Assembly: GCA_017461245.1 (NCBI GenBank)
Contig: JAFTYW010000033.1
Location: 1 to 64,000 of the forward strand
DNA length: 64,000 nucleotides
Direction of reading: 5' to 3'
Source: Oscillospiraceae bacterium
GTDB lineage: Bacteria > Bacillota > Clostridia > Oscillospirales > Ruminococcaceae
A program made the position numbers and the translations under genes. Shown here piece after piece: positions 16,480 to 25,726 of the stretch (positions are counted from its first letter, which is position 1; every line of letters starts with the position of its first letter). The notes beneath the pieces were generated by a model. That model saw only the letters and a program-made list of their open reading frames with translations, was not told where the DNA came from and did not search any database.

Positions 16480-17504
16480 AGCGCTGAGATACGGGGCAGG
16501 ATAGCCGAAACAAGCTTGTAAACGCTATCAAGGTCCTTTGAGTCAATAACGCAGTTTGGCGAGTGCAGATAGCGGCAGGGCAGGGAAATGGCGGTGGTCT
16601 TAACGCCGCCCGCAATTTTGTGAATGGATGCGCTGTCGTTAGCACCCGCGACAGCACGCTTTACCTGGGCGGGAATTTTCTCATCCTCAGCAGTTTGCAT
16701 AACCAGTGAGAAAAGCTCTCTGTCATAGGCACAGCCTCTGTCCATAAACGAAACAACGCCGCCGCAGCCGAGTGCGCAAACCGTCTTGTCGTCGGGAATG
16801 TCATTTAGATCGCAGGCAGTTGTAGAGTCAAGAACGACTGCAAAATCGGGCTTTACGGCGCTTGCTGCAATAAGAGCGCCTCGGCAACCTATCTCCTCTT
16901 GAACCGTGAAAACGGCGGTAAAGGAATATTCGCTCTCGCTCTTTAAAAGCTTAATTAAAACGGCACAGCCTGCTCTGTCATCAAGAGCGCGGGCCAAAAT
17001 TTTGCCGCCCGCCATAACGGTGAAATCGCCGACTAAAGTGCCTGTGTCGCCCAGCGAAACTAATGAGAGAGCCTCGTCCTTGCTGTCAGCACCGATGTTT
17101 ATATAAAGCTCGTCGTCCTTTAAAACCTTAGAGGCGCTATCTTTTGAAAGCAGATGGGGTGCGACTGCGCCGATAACGCCGTCTACAAGTCCATTTTTAG
17201 TGCAAATTGCAACCCTTTTGCCGATAAGCTGCCTTGCGTCAATGCCGCCGATGCAGTTAAAGCGCAAAAGTCCACTATCAGTAATGCTTGTTATTATAAA
17301 GCCGACTTCGTCCATGTGCGCGGCAAGCATAATCTTGCCTTTTGGCTCTTTTTTGCCTTTTTTCTCGGCAATAAGATTGCCCGCTTTGTCGGTATAGAGT
17401 TTATCACAGTAAGGCCTTATCTCATTTTCAATAACGGCGCGCACCGCCCCCTCATCACCCGAAACGCCTATGGGAGTGCAGAGCTTTTTAAGTAGTTTAA
17501 TCAT
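16476..17504 (-). CDS. M42-family metallo-aminopeptidase (first of two)
   Basis: 342 residues. The two-metal site residues of M42 glutamyl aminopeptidases are visible: H in AAHMDEVG, D in ARALDDRAGC, EE in TVQEEIGCRGA, D in LDSTT and H in RYLHSP. M42 enzymes form tetrahedral, dodecameric peptidases that remove N-terminal residues from peptides in the cytosol. It overlaps the upstream M42 paralog by 4 bases. The pair probably co-assembles or differs in specificity. Confidence 0.93.
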   Translation of the reverse strand: MIKLLKKLCTPIGVSGDEGAVRAVIENEIRPYCDKLYTDKAGNLIAEKKGKKEPKGKIMLAAHMDEVGFIITSITDSGLLRFNCIGGIDARQLIGKRVAICTKNGLVDGVIGAVAPHLLSKDSASKVLKDDELYINIGADSKDEALSLVSLGDTGTLVGDFTVMAGGKILARALDDRAGCAVLIKLLKSESEYSFTAVFTVQEEIGCRGALIAASAVKPDFAVVLDSTTACDLNDIPDDKTVCALGCGGVVSFMDRGCAYDRELFSLVMQTAEDEKIPAQVKRAVAGANDSASIHKIAGGVKTTAISLPCRYLHSPNCVIDSKDLDSVYKLVSAILPRISAL

Positions 17505-18520
17505 TTCTCGTCAGCCTCCCTTACGTAAGTTTCGAGCAGGTCTATAAGCGAGTTTAGGTCGCGAAGGTCAAGGATCTCGGATGCCGAGTGCATATTTAAG
17601 ATCGGCAGAGAAATAAGCGCGCAGTCTACACCGCCTGCCCTTAAAGTAAGGCGGTCGGCATTAGTTCCCGTGCTCTCAGAAAGTATCTCGTGCTGAATTA
17701 AGATGCCTTTTTCGTTGGCAACGTTCTCTATTTTTGCAGTAAGGGAGCGGGAGAGAATGGGACTGTGCCCCAGCATTACACCGCCGCCGAGCTTACCTGT
17801 CTTTTCGCTGGGAGCGCCGGGGTAGGAGCCAAAGCTTGTGTCAATAACAATGACCTCGTCGGCGTCAAATTCTGCCGCAAAAGCACCGCGTAGACCAAGC
17901 TCCTCCTGCGTGCTTAAAAGAAGCGTAACACAGGTGTTTTTAAGGTCGGTTTGGGCAAGCTTTAAGCCAAGCGCAATCAGCGCCGCAACGCCCGCTTTGT
18001 TGTCAAGGGCGGCCGAGCAGACCTTGTTTTCAGAGAGTCGAGTAAATTCACTTTTGAGCAAAACAAGATCTCCGCGGGAAATCAGAGCCTCCGCTTCGCT
18101 TTTTGAAAGCCCAATATCAATGGCAAGCTCGTCTATGGCGGGGAACTTGTCGCTGTCGCCGCCTTTCTGAAGGTGGGGAGGAACGGTGGCAAAAACTCCC
18201 TCAAAGGTTTCTTTGCTGTATACTAAAACGCGGCTGCCGAAAGCGGCACGCGCATCAACACCGCCGACTGCGGCTACCTTTAAAAAGCCGTTATCATAAA
18301 AATCAGTAACAACAAAACCGATCTGATCGCAATGGGCGTCAATTAAAAGCTTATTTTCAGCGTTTTCAGCGCCGATTTTAATATAGATGTTGCCGATTTT
18401 GTCGCGTTTTATTTTAGCTTTATCTCCAAAAAGGGAGCAAGCCTCACTAAAAAGTGAGGCTTCGTTTGATGCTATTAAATTAAGGGTACAAAGTTTTTCT
18501 AAAATTTCAGTAACCTGCAT
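17501..18520 (-). CDS. M42-family metallo-aminopeptidase (second of two)
   Basis: 339 residues, a diverged paralog of the following gene. Metal and catalytic positions are kept: DAHCDQIGF, AALDNKAGVAAL, STQEELGLRGA, IDTSFG and NMHSASE. The two copies differ widely away from these motifs, so the duplication is old or the pair was brought together. It is transcribed after murD with a 12-base gap. Confidence 0.92.
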   Translation of the reverse strand: MQVTEILEKLCTLNLIASNEASLFSEACSLFGDKAKIKRDKIGNIYIKIGAENAENKLLIDAHCDQIGFVVTDFYDNGFLKVAAVGGVDARAAFGSRVLVYSKETFEGVFATVPPHLQKGGDSDKFPAIDELAIDIGLSKSEAEALISRGDLVLLKSEFTRLSENKVCSAALDNKAGVAALIALGLKLAQTDLKNTCVTLLLSTQEELGLRGAFAAEFDADEVIVIDTSFGSYPGAPSEKTGKLGGGVMLGHSPILSRSLTAKIENVANEKGILIQHEILSESTGTNADRLTLRAGGVDCALISLPILNMHSASEILDLRDLNSLIDLLETYVREADEK

Positions 18521-18532
18521 TTTTATCCTTCC

Positions 18533-19939
18533 TTAAAGAGAGTTTACAAGCTCTTTAAAATGCCTTCCACGTTCCTCGAAGTTTCTATATTTATCGAAGC
18601 TTGCGGAAGCGGGGCTCATTAAAACAATGTCGCCCTCAGCGGCTCTCTCGTGTGCAAGAGATACTGCCTCTGCCATGTCATTAACCCTTACAGTTTCGGG
18701 AACGGGCAGGGGAGAGCTATCCTCGCTTAGTGCCGCTTCAATTTTAGGAGCGGTAGTTCCCATGGTGATAAGGAGCTTTACGTTTTCCTTTATATAAGGC
18801 GCGAGCGGAGCATAGGGGATATTCTTGTCATATCCGCCTGCAATAAGAATAACCTTGTCTTTAAAGGCCTTAAGGCCCGCAATGGTTCTTGTGGGGCTTG
18901 ATGCGATAGAATCGTTGTAATAGCGGGCACCGTCGACTTCTCTTACAAGCTCGATTCGGTGCTCAACGCCGCCAAACTCGGCAGCAACCTTTCTCACAAC
19001 GTCAGCACCGACCTCGCCGCTGACGGTAGATATGGCGGTAAGATAATTTTCAACATTGTGCTCGCCCGGCAGTTTGATAAGGCTCTTGTGCATGATCTTG
19101 TGGATGCCCTCGCGGTCCTTGAGCATAATATTGCCCTCGCCGTCTAAGAAAGCTCCGTTTAAATAAAGCGCCGAGAGAAAATCCTGTCCGCGCGAGTAGG
19201 AAAACCACTCAACTGCACCACGCGCATCTTGTTCCATCGCGCGTGTAATGTCATTGTCGCGGTTTAGGATAAGGCGCGAAAAGCCGTTCTGATGCATAAA
19301 AATGTTGCGCTTGGCGTCGATATATTCCTGCATATCCTTGTGAACGTCAAGGTGGTTGGGAGCAACGTTTGTGATGACCGCAACATCGGGGCTCTGGCGC
19401 ATTGAGATAAGCTGAAAGCTCGAAAGTTCTACAACGGCACAGTCGTCTGGAGAGATCTGGTCGCAGATGGGCAATAAGGCCCTTCCAAGATTACCGCCGA
19501 GATGAACTTTCTTGCCCGATTCTGTAAGCATACGGGCGATAAGATTTGAGGTGGTGGTCTTGCCGTCGCTTCCTGTTATGGCATATATCTTGCAGGGGCA
19601 AAGCTCAAAGAAAAGCTCCATCTCGCTTGTTATGCAAACGCCTGCCTGACGCAGCTTTCTTAAAGCGGGATGTTCAAAGTACATTCCGGGGGTGCGGAAA
19701 ACTATATCGGCATCAATGTTGTTAAGGTATTCCTCGCCCAGCGAGAGCATAACTCCCATCTCACGAAGCTCATTAGCTTCTGGGATATTATCCTCGCTTC
19801 TCTTGTCGCAAAGGGTTACGAGTGCGCCGCAGGATGCCGCCTTTCTGATAAGCTCGCTGTGGCTGACTCCTATACCGATAAAGGCAACCTTTTTGCCCTT
19901 TATCTTACGGTAAAAATCGTGTATATCCGAAAAAAGCAT
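18533..19939 (-). CDS. murD: UDP-N-acetylmuramoylalanine-D-glutamate ligase
   Basis: 468 residues. The N-terminal UDP-binding domain starts KKVAFIGIGVSHSEL; the central ATPase has the P-loop ITGSDGKTTT and the Mg/ATP stretch NVAPNHLDVH; the C-terminal domain has YYNDSIASSPTRTIAGL and SPASASFDKYRNFEERG. This order is specific to MurD among Mur ligases. It adds D-glutamate to UDP-MurNAc-L-Ala in the cytosol. The ATG directly abuts the TAG of the preceding glycosyltransferase gene, suggesting coupled translation. Confidence 0.95.
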   Translation of the reverse strand: MLFSDIHDFYRKIKGKKVAFIGIGVSHSELIRKAASCGALVTLCDKRSEDNIPEANELREMGVMLSLGEEYLNNIDADIVFRTPGMYFEHPALRKLRQAGVCITSEMELFFELCPCKIYAITGSDGKTTTSNLIARMLTESGKKVHLGGNLGRALLPICDQISPDDCAVVELSSFQLISMRQSPDVAVITNVAPNHLDVHKDMQEYIDAKRNIFMHQNGFSRLILNRDNDITRAMEQDARGAVEWFSYSRGQDFLSALYLNGAFLDGEGNIMLKDREGIHKIMHKSLIKLPGEHNVENYLTAISTVSGEVGADVVRKVAAEFGGVEHRIELVREVDGARYYNDSIASSPTRTIAGLKAFKDKVILIAGGYDKNIPYAPLAPYIKENVKLLITMGTTAPKIEAALSEDSSPLPVPETVRVNDMAEAVSLAHERAAEGDIVLMSPASASFDKYRNFEERGRHFKELVNSL

Positions 19940-21298
19940 CTAACAGCACTCCTTTTTTTCGCCGCTTACTGCCGAGGTGACAGCAAGATCGTCAGCAAAT
20001 TTCTTGATAGCATAGATGATGACCGCCGCGTTTACAACGGCAAGTGTTTCAAGTGCGATAATTTCTTTCCCGAATATAAATGCGCTGTAAACGCAGTAGC
20101 CTGTAAATAAAACGAAAGGGGAAACGAAAAGTCGCTTTTTGTGTATCAAAACATATATGATAGAGAGGGCTTCTGCAAGATAGAAATACCTCTCGTGCAT
20201 TCTCGGTAAAAAGAAGGGCATCAAAAGAACGAGTATAAATGCCGCATCAAATAAAAGGGTGCCGCTGAGTCGGTCCTTGTAGCCTATGACAAAAACAATG
20301 AATATAAAGCATACCGCGCCCGCCAAAAACAGAGCCGCTGTTCCGAATATCTCAAAGTCATATTTCGAGAAAAGCGCCCAAAAGCTCGGGCAGTTTAAGG
20401 TAAGCTCGGGGTAGCTTGAGGTCTGGTCGATGTAGATAGAAAATGTGTCGTAAAGGCTTCTGCCGCATAAGAGAGAGGGCAGCAGACTTGCAAAAAAGGT
20501 TACGGGGAACCACACCAAATGTTTTAAGGATATTTTATGTTTTAAAACAAGGAATATGATAACGGGGAGAACGAAAATTGCCTGCATCTTAAAGGAAAAG
20601 GCAAGCGCAAAAAATACAATGGATGTCTTGGGCCTTTTGGAAAGTGCAAAATAGAGCGCCCATACCGAAAGAGCGGTATAAATACCGTCACACTGTGCCC
20701 AGTAAGCCGAGTTTAAAAAGAGGGTGGGGGCAAACAGTGCTCCGAAAAATGCTAAAAGGTGAGCAAACTCATTTTTTGTAAAAAGATTGATGAGCTTTAC
20801 TGCGCCGAGGGCCAGAACAAAATCAAAAACGACCGATAAGATCTTTATCATATAAAGGTCGTAAAGATTTGTGCGGGAAATAAAAAAAAGATAGTAAAGA
20901 TAGGGCATATTGTAGTCGCCTATCGGGGTGGTTATCGGCTCAACGCCGGGCAGAAGCCGCATTTCTGCGACCCAGCGGCTTAAAAAGTTTGTATAGTCGG
21001 TCGAAATTGCATCAAAAACATAAAACCTCAAAGCCAGAGCCGCCGCAGCAACAACCAAAAAAGAGGCAAACATAAGGTCGTTTCTGACCTCAAATCTGAA
21101 CATAAAGAAAAGCGAGCAGAAAAGCATTATCAAAAGAGAGGTTACAAGAATAAAAATAGCGTCTGCAGTGGCTCTTTGAGAGAGCATTTCAAACGGCCCT
21201 ATGAGGAAAAAGACTGCAAAGCAGACAAGCGCAGAGGCGCTTAATGCTATTTTTATGGCGTTTTCTGACAGAAAAGATTTGCTTTTTAAAGAAAACAT
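19940..21298 (-). CDS. Polytopic membrane glycosyltransferase (GT-C type, predicted)
   Basis: 452 residues from the ATG at 21298, which has AAAGGAGC 6 bases upstream; a longer in-frame start at 21334 was rejected. About eleven hydrophobic segments are separated by short loops. The first outer loop holds DYTNFLSRWVAEM, with an Asp typical of lipid-phosphosugar-dependent GT-C enzymes, and the middle shows NSAYWAQCDGIYTALSVWALYFAL, as in GT87/DUF2029-type mannosyltransferases. It probably moves a sugar from a polyprenyl phosphate carrier on the outer membrane face. It sits just before murD, a possible cell-envelope link. Confidence 0.7.
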   Translation of the reverse strand: MFSLKSKSFLSENAIKIALSASALVCFAVFFLIGPFEMLSQRATADAIFILVTSLLIMLFCSLFFMFRFEVRNDLMFASFLVVAAAALALRFYVFDAISTDYTNFLSRWVAEMRLLPGVEPITTPIGDYNMPYLYYLFFISRTNLYDLYMIKILSVVFDFVLALGAVKLINLFTKNEFAHLLAFFGALFAPTLFLNSAYWAQCDGIYTALSVWALYFALSKRPKTSIVFFALAFSFKMQAIFVLPVIIFLVLKHKISLKHLVWFPVTFFASLLPSLLCGRSLYDTFSIYIDQTSSYPELTLNCPSFWALFSKYDFEIFGTAALFLAGAVCFIFIVFVIGYKDRLSGTLLFDAAFILVLLMPFFLPRMHERYFYLAEALSIIYVLIHKKRLFVSPFVLFTGYCVYSAFIFGKEIIALETLAVVNAAVIIYAIKKFADDLAVTSAVSGEKKECC

Positions 21299-21353
21299 AG
21301 ATCTGCTCCTTTTTGTGCTTTTGCGGCGGCACAAAAGTGCCGCCGCAGCTTGT

Positions 21354-23123
21354 TTATTTTACGTCAAATGCAAAAACGTGGCATTTGTCATTGCCCCATG
21401 TCTCCATCGGGGTAAGGCGAACTGCAACAGCCTCAAGGTCTGCGCTGTGCTTGCAAAGGCGCTGGTAGTTGTTGTCAGCTTCTGCAATCACAACAACGCT
21501 GCCGTCTTTGAGAACGGCCTCGATCTTGTAGGCCTTTGTCATTGTCTTGGGAACATAAGAGGGAACAAAGCTAAGCGGGCGGTTGTTTATCATGTCACGC
21601 TTAAGCTTGTGCTCTGCCTCGGGGAGAGTTGCGCGGTTTAAGTCGCTGTCAAAAACAACTCTGACCTCGCTTATTTTTGTGGGAGCGCTGAATTTGTACT
21701 CAATGCTCTCGCCCTTGGCGGCATAGTATCCGTTGTCGCTCTCGCCTATCGGGCGGTCGTTGCCGTTTCTAAGGTTTTCGCCGTCAGCGCCTGCACAGAC
21801 AAGCTCTGCGCTCTTAGTAAGCTCTGAGACGGTTCTTGTGTTAAAGGGAAGATAGCAGTCGTCATACATAAGGCTTTCCTTAAGCTCGCTAATATATCCC
21901 TTAGTGTAGATATCTCTGGGGGAAATGCCCTTTTCTACTGCCATTGCGGCGGCAGTTCCCGCTGCCTGACCTAAAATTCCGCAGGTAGCCATAACTCTTG
22001 TGGAGCTAAGTGCTGAGTGTGTAACGCTGATGTTTCTTCCTGCGAACATAAGGTTGTTTATGTTCTTGGAATAGATGGAGCGGTAAGGAATGCCAAAGGG
22101 GGAGGGAGCGGGGTGGAAAATTGTCGGAGGCTCAGATGTGCGGAATGCGGCGGGGTGATGGTCGTCCATAGGCCAGCCGCCGTAAGCGATGATGTCCTCG
22201 AATCTTCCCTCGTCTCGAACGTCGTTCTGGTTCATAACGTGGTCACCGATGTATCTGCGGCTCTCGCGCTTTCCGGGCAGCATACCAAGCCAGTCAAGAT
22301 GCCAGTTGCGGTTTTCCTCTGCAACAACAGGGTCGTTTTTGCAGTAATCCCACATTCCATAGGCAACGGCTAAAAGCTCGTTTCTAAGCTCCTCTGTGTC
22401 GTCAATGGTGTTGCCCATTCCGCCGAGCTCTAAGTACCAGAAGTTTTCGCCCGCCTCGTCAAGATGGGCGCGGCGGTACATCTTTGCGTGCTCGTATTTC
22501 TCGGCCCAAACGGGAGGAATGAAATATGAAGGCTCGTCGGTTTCTCTTGCCTGTATAAGACAGCTCATACCCATTGTGTGACTGTCAGACACCTCGGGAG
22601 CAATGCTCTCGTTATATTCGCTTCTCGCCTCTCTGCCGTGTCTGAACTCGGCGTTTGTAAGGGGCGCTAAAATGCTGTCGCCCGAGCAGTCTATAAAGAT
22701 CTTAGCGGTAACTGTGTGAAACTGCTGTGTGGTTGTCTGCCAACCCTTTATCGAAACGATGGTGTCATTTTCCATCTCAGCGTCAAGGCAGCTGCAGTTT
22801 AAGAGCATAGTTATATTTTTCTCAAGATAAACCTTTTCAAACATAACCGAATCCCAAATGCTGTAATTCTTTTCGGGATTGCGGTAGAAGTTATCCATAG
22901 CCATTTCTTCCATAATGCCGGTCTCGCGGTTGTTTTCTCCTCTTGCACCGCAAACCCACATACGAATTTCGCTGGAAGTATTACCACCGAACATGGGGCG
23001 GTCCTGCATGATAGCAACCTTTGCTCCGTGACGGGCTGCAGAAACTGCAGCGCAAAGACCCGCAAGTCCTCCGCCGACAACGCAAACGTCAACATCGTGG
23101 TTAATAGTCTTTAAATTTGCCAT
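21354..23123 (-). CDS. FAD-dependent oxidoreductase with C-terminal beta-sandwich
   Basis: 589 residues. The FAD-binding motif GGGLAGLCAA (17-26) is followed by GGNTSSEIRMWVCGARG, a signature of the FAD_oxidored family (PF12831) often found in sugar-use loci, and LMFAGRNISVTHSALSSTRVMATCG closes the cofactor domain near residue 390. The last 130 residues look like a discoidin-type beta-sandwich (GESIEYKFSAPTKISEVRVVFDSDLN). No signal peptide is seen, so it acts in the cytosol, perhaps oxidising a sugar or glycoside. It is divergent from the ROK gene and shares its -10 region sequence. Confidence 0.8.
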   Translation of the reverse strand: MANLKTINHDVDVCVVGGGLAGLCAAVSAARHGAKVAIMQDRPMFGGNTSSEIRMWVCGARGENNRETGIMEEMAMDNFYRNPEKNYSIWDSVMFEKVYLEKNITMLLNCSCLDAEMENDTIVSIKGWQTTTQQFHTVTAKIFIDCSGDSILAPLTNAEFRHGREARSEYNESIAPEVSDSHTMGMSCLIQARETDEPSYFIPPVWAEKYEHAKMYRRAHLDEAGENFWYLELGGMGNTIDDTEELRNELLAVAYGMWDYCKNDPVVAEENRNWHLDWLGMLPGKRESRRYIGDHVMNQNDVRDEGRFEDIIAYGGWPMDDHHPAAFRTSEPPTIFHPAPSPFGIPYRSIYSKNINNLMFAGRNISVTHSALSSTRVMATCGILGQAAGTAAAMAVEKGISPRDIYTKGYISELKESLMYDDCYLPFNTRTVSELTKSAELVCAGADGENLRNGNDRPIGESDNGYYAAKGESIEYKFSAPTKISEVRVVFDSDLNRATLPEAEHKLKRDMINNRPLSFVPSYVPKTMTKAYKIEAVLKDGSVVVIAEADNNYQRLCKHSADLEAVAVRLTPMETWGNDKCHVFAFDVK

Positions 23124-23209
23124 TTTAAAATCACCTCATACATTTGTGTGGGACTGATGGTTCTGATGTACTGTAAGGAAAAGCGCAGGGCGCAAATTTC
23201 CACACTAAA

Positions 23210-23239
23210 ATTATATCATAGCGTATAAAGATAAGTCAA
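23210..23239 (-). promoter_or_regulatory. Promoter of the FAD oxidoreductase gene
   Basis: On the minus strand TTGACT (23234-23239), 18 bases, TATAAT (23210-23215). The 13 bases GCTATGATATAAT are identical to those of the facing ROK promoter. Confidence 0.75.
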
Positions 23240-23282
23240 TCAAAAAGAGGAAAATAAAGGATAAAAAAGAATGCTTTGCCCA

Positions 23283-23311
23283 TTGACCTTCAAAAAAAGC
23301 TATGATATAAT
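23283..23311 (+). promoter_or_regulatory. Promoter of the ROK operon
   Basis: TTGACC, 17 bases, TATAAT, inside GCTATGATATAAT. It is divergent from and about 45 bases away from the FAD oxidoreductase -35. Confidence 0.82.
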
Positions 23312-23380
23312 AATTTGCAATGATTGATATTTTGTTTTAAAATAATTTAAAGGATAAATAAATTGTAAGGGGGCAGCGGC

Positions 23381-24541
23381 GTGAACGGTCAGGTAGGCAA
23401 CGTGCATCTTATGCAGAAACTAAATCGCCTTAAAGTTTTAAGTTGCATCCGCAAAAACCCTTATATCGTAAGACCCGCCGTCGCTGAGCAGACGGGGCTA
23501 TCGCTCGCCTCTATTACAAATATCGTTTCCTTTCTAATAGAAAAAGGCCTTGTTGTTGAAACAGGCTTTGAAAACGCTGAGAGAATAGGCAGAAAGGCCG
23601 TGCTTTTGAAGTTCTGCCCCTCTGAGCATAACCTTATCTGCGTTTCGATTTCGCAGAGCAGGATCTCGGTGTCGCTTACCGACCTTGACGGTAAAATTCT
23701 TCAGACCAAAGATTTTGATTTTTCAGAGCAAAGCGCAAAAGAGGCTCTTCTTAAAATAAAAAGCGGTATTTCCGCCCTTATCGCAGAGGTTGACCCCTCT
23801 AAGCTCCTCGGCATAGGAATCGCCGTTTCCGCCCTCGTTTTGTCGGACGGAACGCTGGCGGTCTCCAGTAAAATGAGGTGGGACAAGACCGACCTTAAGG
23901 GTGAGCTTGAAAAGGAATTTAATAAACCCGTTTTTGTAACCGACTCGTCGGTTGCTCGCGCGCATTACTGCAACGAGTTTGTTTCGGGCGAAAATATCAG
24001 AAGTATGCTTTTTGTTGACCTTGTTGACGGTGTTGGCGCAGTCCACTTTTATGAGGGACACTTAAACCGCAGCGTTATCGGCGAGATAGGGCACACCACC
24101 GTCGAAAAGGATGGGGACGAGTGCTTCTGCGGAAACCGAGGCTGTCTTGAAATTATGTGCTCGCTTGAGAGAGCAGGCGAGCAGTACAAAAAATCGGGCA
24201 AGGGCAAGAGTATTGACGATGTTATAAAGGGCTATGAGAGCGGCGAAAAGACCGCTGTTGCGCTTCTTAACCGAGCGGGCGAGTACCTCGGCATCGGAAT
24301 GGCAAATGCAGTAAACGTGCTAAATCCCGATGCAGTTATTATAAACGCAGGGCAGTACCAAGGATGTACCGCTGTGCTTGACGTTGCGATAGACGAGGCA
24401 AGGCGCAGGATATTTTCGGCGCTTTCTGACGGGATTGAGTTCAAAACCGCTGAGATCAGCGATAGTATGATGATCGAGGGCATGGCGCAAAATCTTTGCG
24501 AGTGCATCTTCGATATAAATTTTGACGGTGAGATTTTTTAA
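23381..24541 (+). CDS. ROK-family transcriptional regulator (NagC/XylR type)
   Basis: 386 residues from a GTG start behind AAGGGGG. An N-terminal winged helix-turn-helix (about 12-70, RPAVAEQTGLSLASITNIVSFLIEKGLV) precedes a ROK sugar-binding domain with VDGVGAVHF, GEIGHTTV and the zinc motif CFCGNRGCLE. Such proteins are sugar-controlled repressors. It leads the catabolic operon and faces the FAD oxidoreductase gene, so it probably regulates both. The likely inducer is the sugar handled by the downstream enzymes. Confidence 0.92.
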   Translation: MNGQVGNVHLMQKLNRLKVLSCIRKNPYIVRPAVAEQTGLSLASITNIVSFLIEKGLVVETGFENAERIGRKAVLLKFCPSEHNLICVSISQSRISVSLTDLDGKILQTKDFDFSEQSAKEALLKIKSGISALIAEVDPSKLLGIGIAVSALVLSDGTLAVSSKMRWDKTDLKGELEKEFNKPVFVTDSSVARAHYCNEFVSGENIRSMLFVDLVDGVGAVHFYEGHLNRSVIGEIGHTTVEKDGDECFCGNRGCLEIMCSLERAGEQYKKSGKGKSIDDVIKGYESGEKTAVALLNRAGEYLGIGMANAVNVLNPDAVIINAGQYQGCTAVLDVAIDEARRRIFSALSDGIEFKTAEISDSMMIEGMAQNLCECIFDINFDGEIF

Positions 24542-24559
24542 GAAAAAAGAGGTCCTTTT

Positions 24560-25702
24560 ATGAGAGATTATTTTAAAAACGGCGAGAAAATAAACTTTAT
24601 TTTCCCCATTGACGGCGACTGTGTAAATGAAAATGACGGCAAAATAGTAGATGGCGCTCTTTACATAACTGCAAAGGTAGCGGGAGATGCTGACGACGAG
24701 GTTTTTGTAAACGGCACCGCGGCCGAATACAAAAACGGCGCCTTTGAGGCTGAGGTCAAGATAGGCGGCTGGTATAACACCCTTGTTGCCGAGAGCAAAA
24801 AGGGCGGAAGCGCCAAGGTTGCGGTTTTAAAGCTTGACGACGCAGTCGGCGGCTGGCGCCTTTCGGTTGACGATAACATCATTTTCCTTTGGGATATAAA
24901 CAATAATAAAGACGTTTATAAGTCGATATTTGAAAACCCTTACCTTGCGGTCTATAAAAAGGCTCACGACCTTTATGGAATGAAGCTTCATTTAAACCTC
25001 TTTTACGAGTTTGACGAGATGGACGACTTTAAAGAGGATAGAGGTTATTTCAATCTCTCGATGATGACCGACAAGTTCAGGGACGAGTGGATAGCTAACT
25101 CAGATTGGCTCCGCCTTTCCTTCCACGCTCAGAAAAATCACCCCGATATGCCCTACAAGAACACCACACGCGAGGAGATCGGACCCATCTGCGAAAAGGT
25201 GCAAAATGAGATAATCCGCTTTGCAGGCAGAGAAACTCTCTCTGATGTAACAACTGTTCATTGGGGCGAATGTACCTTAGAGGGAATGCGTGAGCTTCGC
25301 AGTCAGGGAATAAAGGGCTTCGCAGGCTACTTTGAGTTTAATCCCGACGGCTCGACACTCGTTTCTTATCACTATCCTCCCGAACTTGTAAGTTACCTTA
25401 CTAACAGAGATTTCTGGAGAGATAACGAGGAAAACTTTATCTGCGGCAGGATCGACCTTGTGCTTAACTGCTTTAAATTAGAAGAAATTGTTCCTCTGCT
25501 TGACGAGATTTACGAGAATAAAACTCGTTCGGGTTTTATGGAGCTTATGATACACGAGGAATATTTCTATCCCGACTATGATAATTACATTCCCGAGTTT
25601 GAGGAAATTGTGCTAACAGCGGCAAAATGGTGCGCGGAGCACGGCTATGAGGGCAGGACCTTTGGCTCGGTAATGTTTGAAAAAAGAAATACGATAGACT
25701 AA
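24560..25702 (+). CDS. Unrecognised protein: Ig-like N-terminus plus possible deacetylase-like barrel
   Basis: 380 residues, no signal peptide. Residues about 1-100 look like a small beta-sandwich (YITAKVAGDADDEVFVNGTAAEYKNGAFEAEV), as found fused to sugar enzymes. The rest is alpha/beta with LHLNLFYEFDEMDD, then WLRLSFHAQKNHPDMPY, whose His residues recall the HxxxH metal motif of NodB-type deacetylases, then TTVHWGECTLEGMRELRSQGIKGFAGYF. It could be a carbohydrate deacetylase or lyase-like barrel; I cannot name a family. It is 18 bases after the ROK gene and 24 before the Gfo/Idh gene, thus part of the operon. Confidence 0.75.
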   Translation: MRDYFKNGEKINFIFPIDGDCVNENDGKIVDGALYITAKVAGDADDEVFVNGTAAEYKNGAFEAEVKIGGWYNTLVAESKKGGSAKVAVLKLDDAVGGWRLSVDDNIIFLWDINNNKDVYKSIFENPYLAVYKKAHDLYGMKLHLNLFYEFDEMDDFKEDRGYFNLSMMTDKFRDEWIANSDWLRLSFHAQKNHPDMPYKNTTREEIGPICEKVQNEIIRFAGRETLSDVTTVHWGECTLEGMRELRSQGIKGFAGYFEFNPDGSTLVSYHYPPELVSYLTNRDFWRDNEENFICGRIDLVLNCFKLEEIVPLLDEIYENKTRSGFMELMIHEEYFYPDYDNYIPEFEEIVLTAAKWCAEHGYEGRTFGSVMFEKRNTID

Positions 25703-25726
25703 AATACACAAAAAGGAGTGTCCAAA

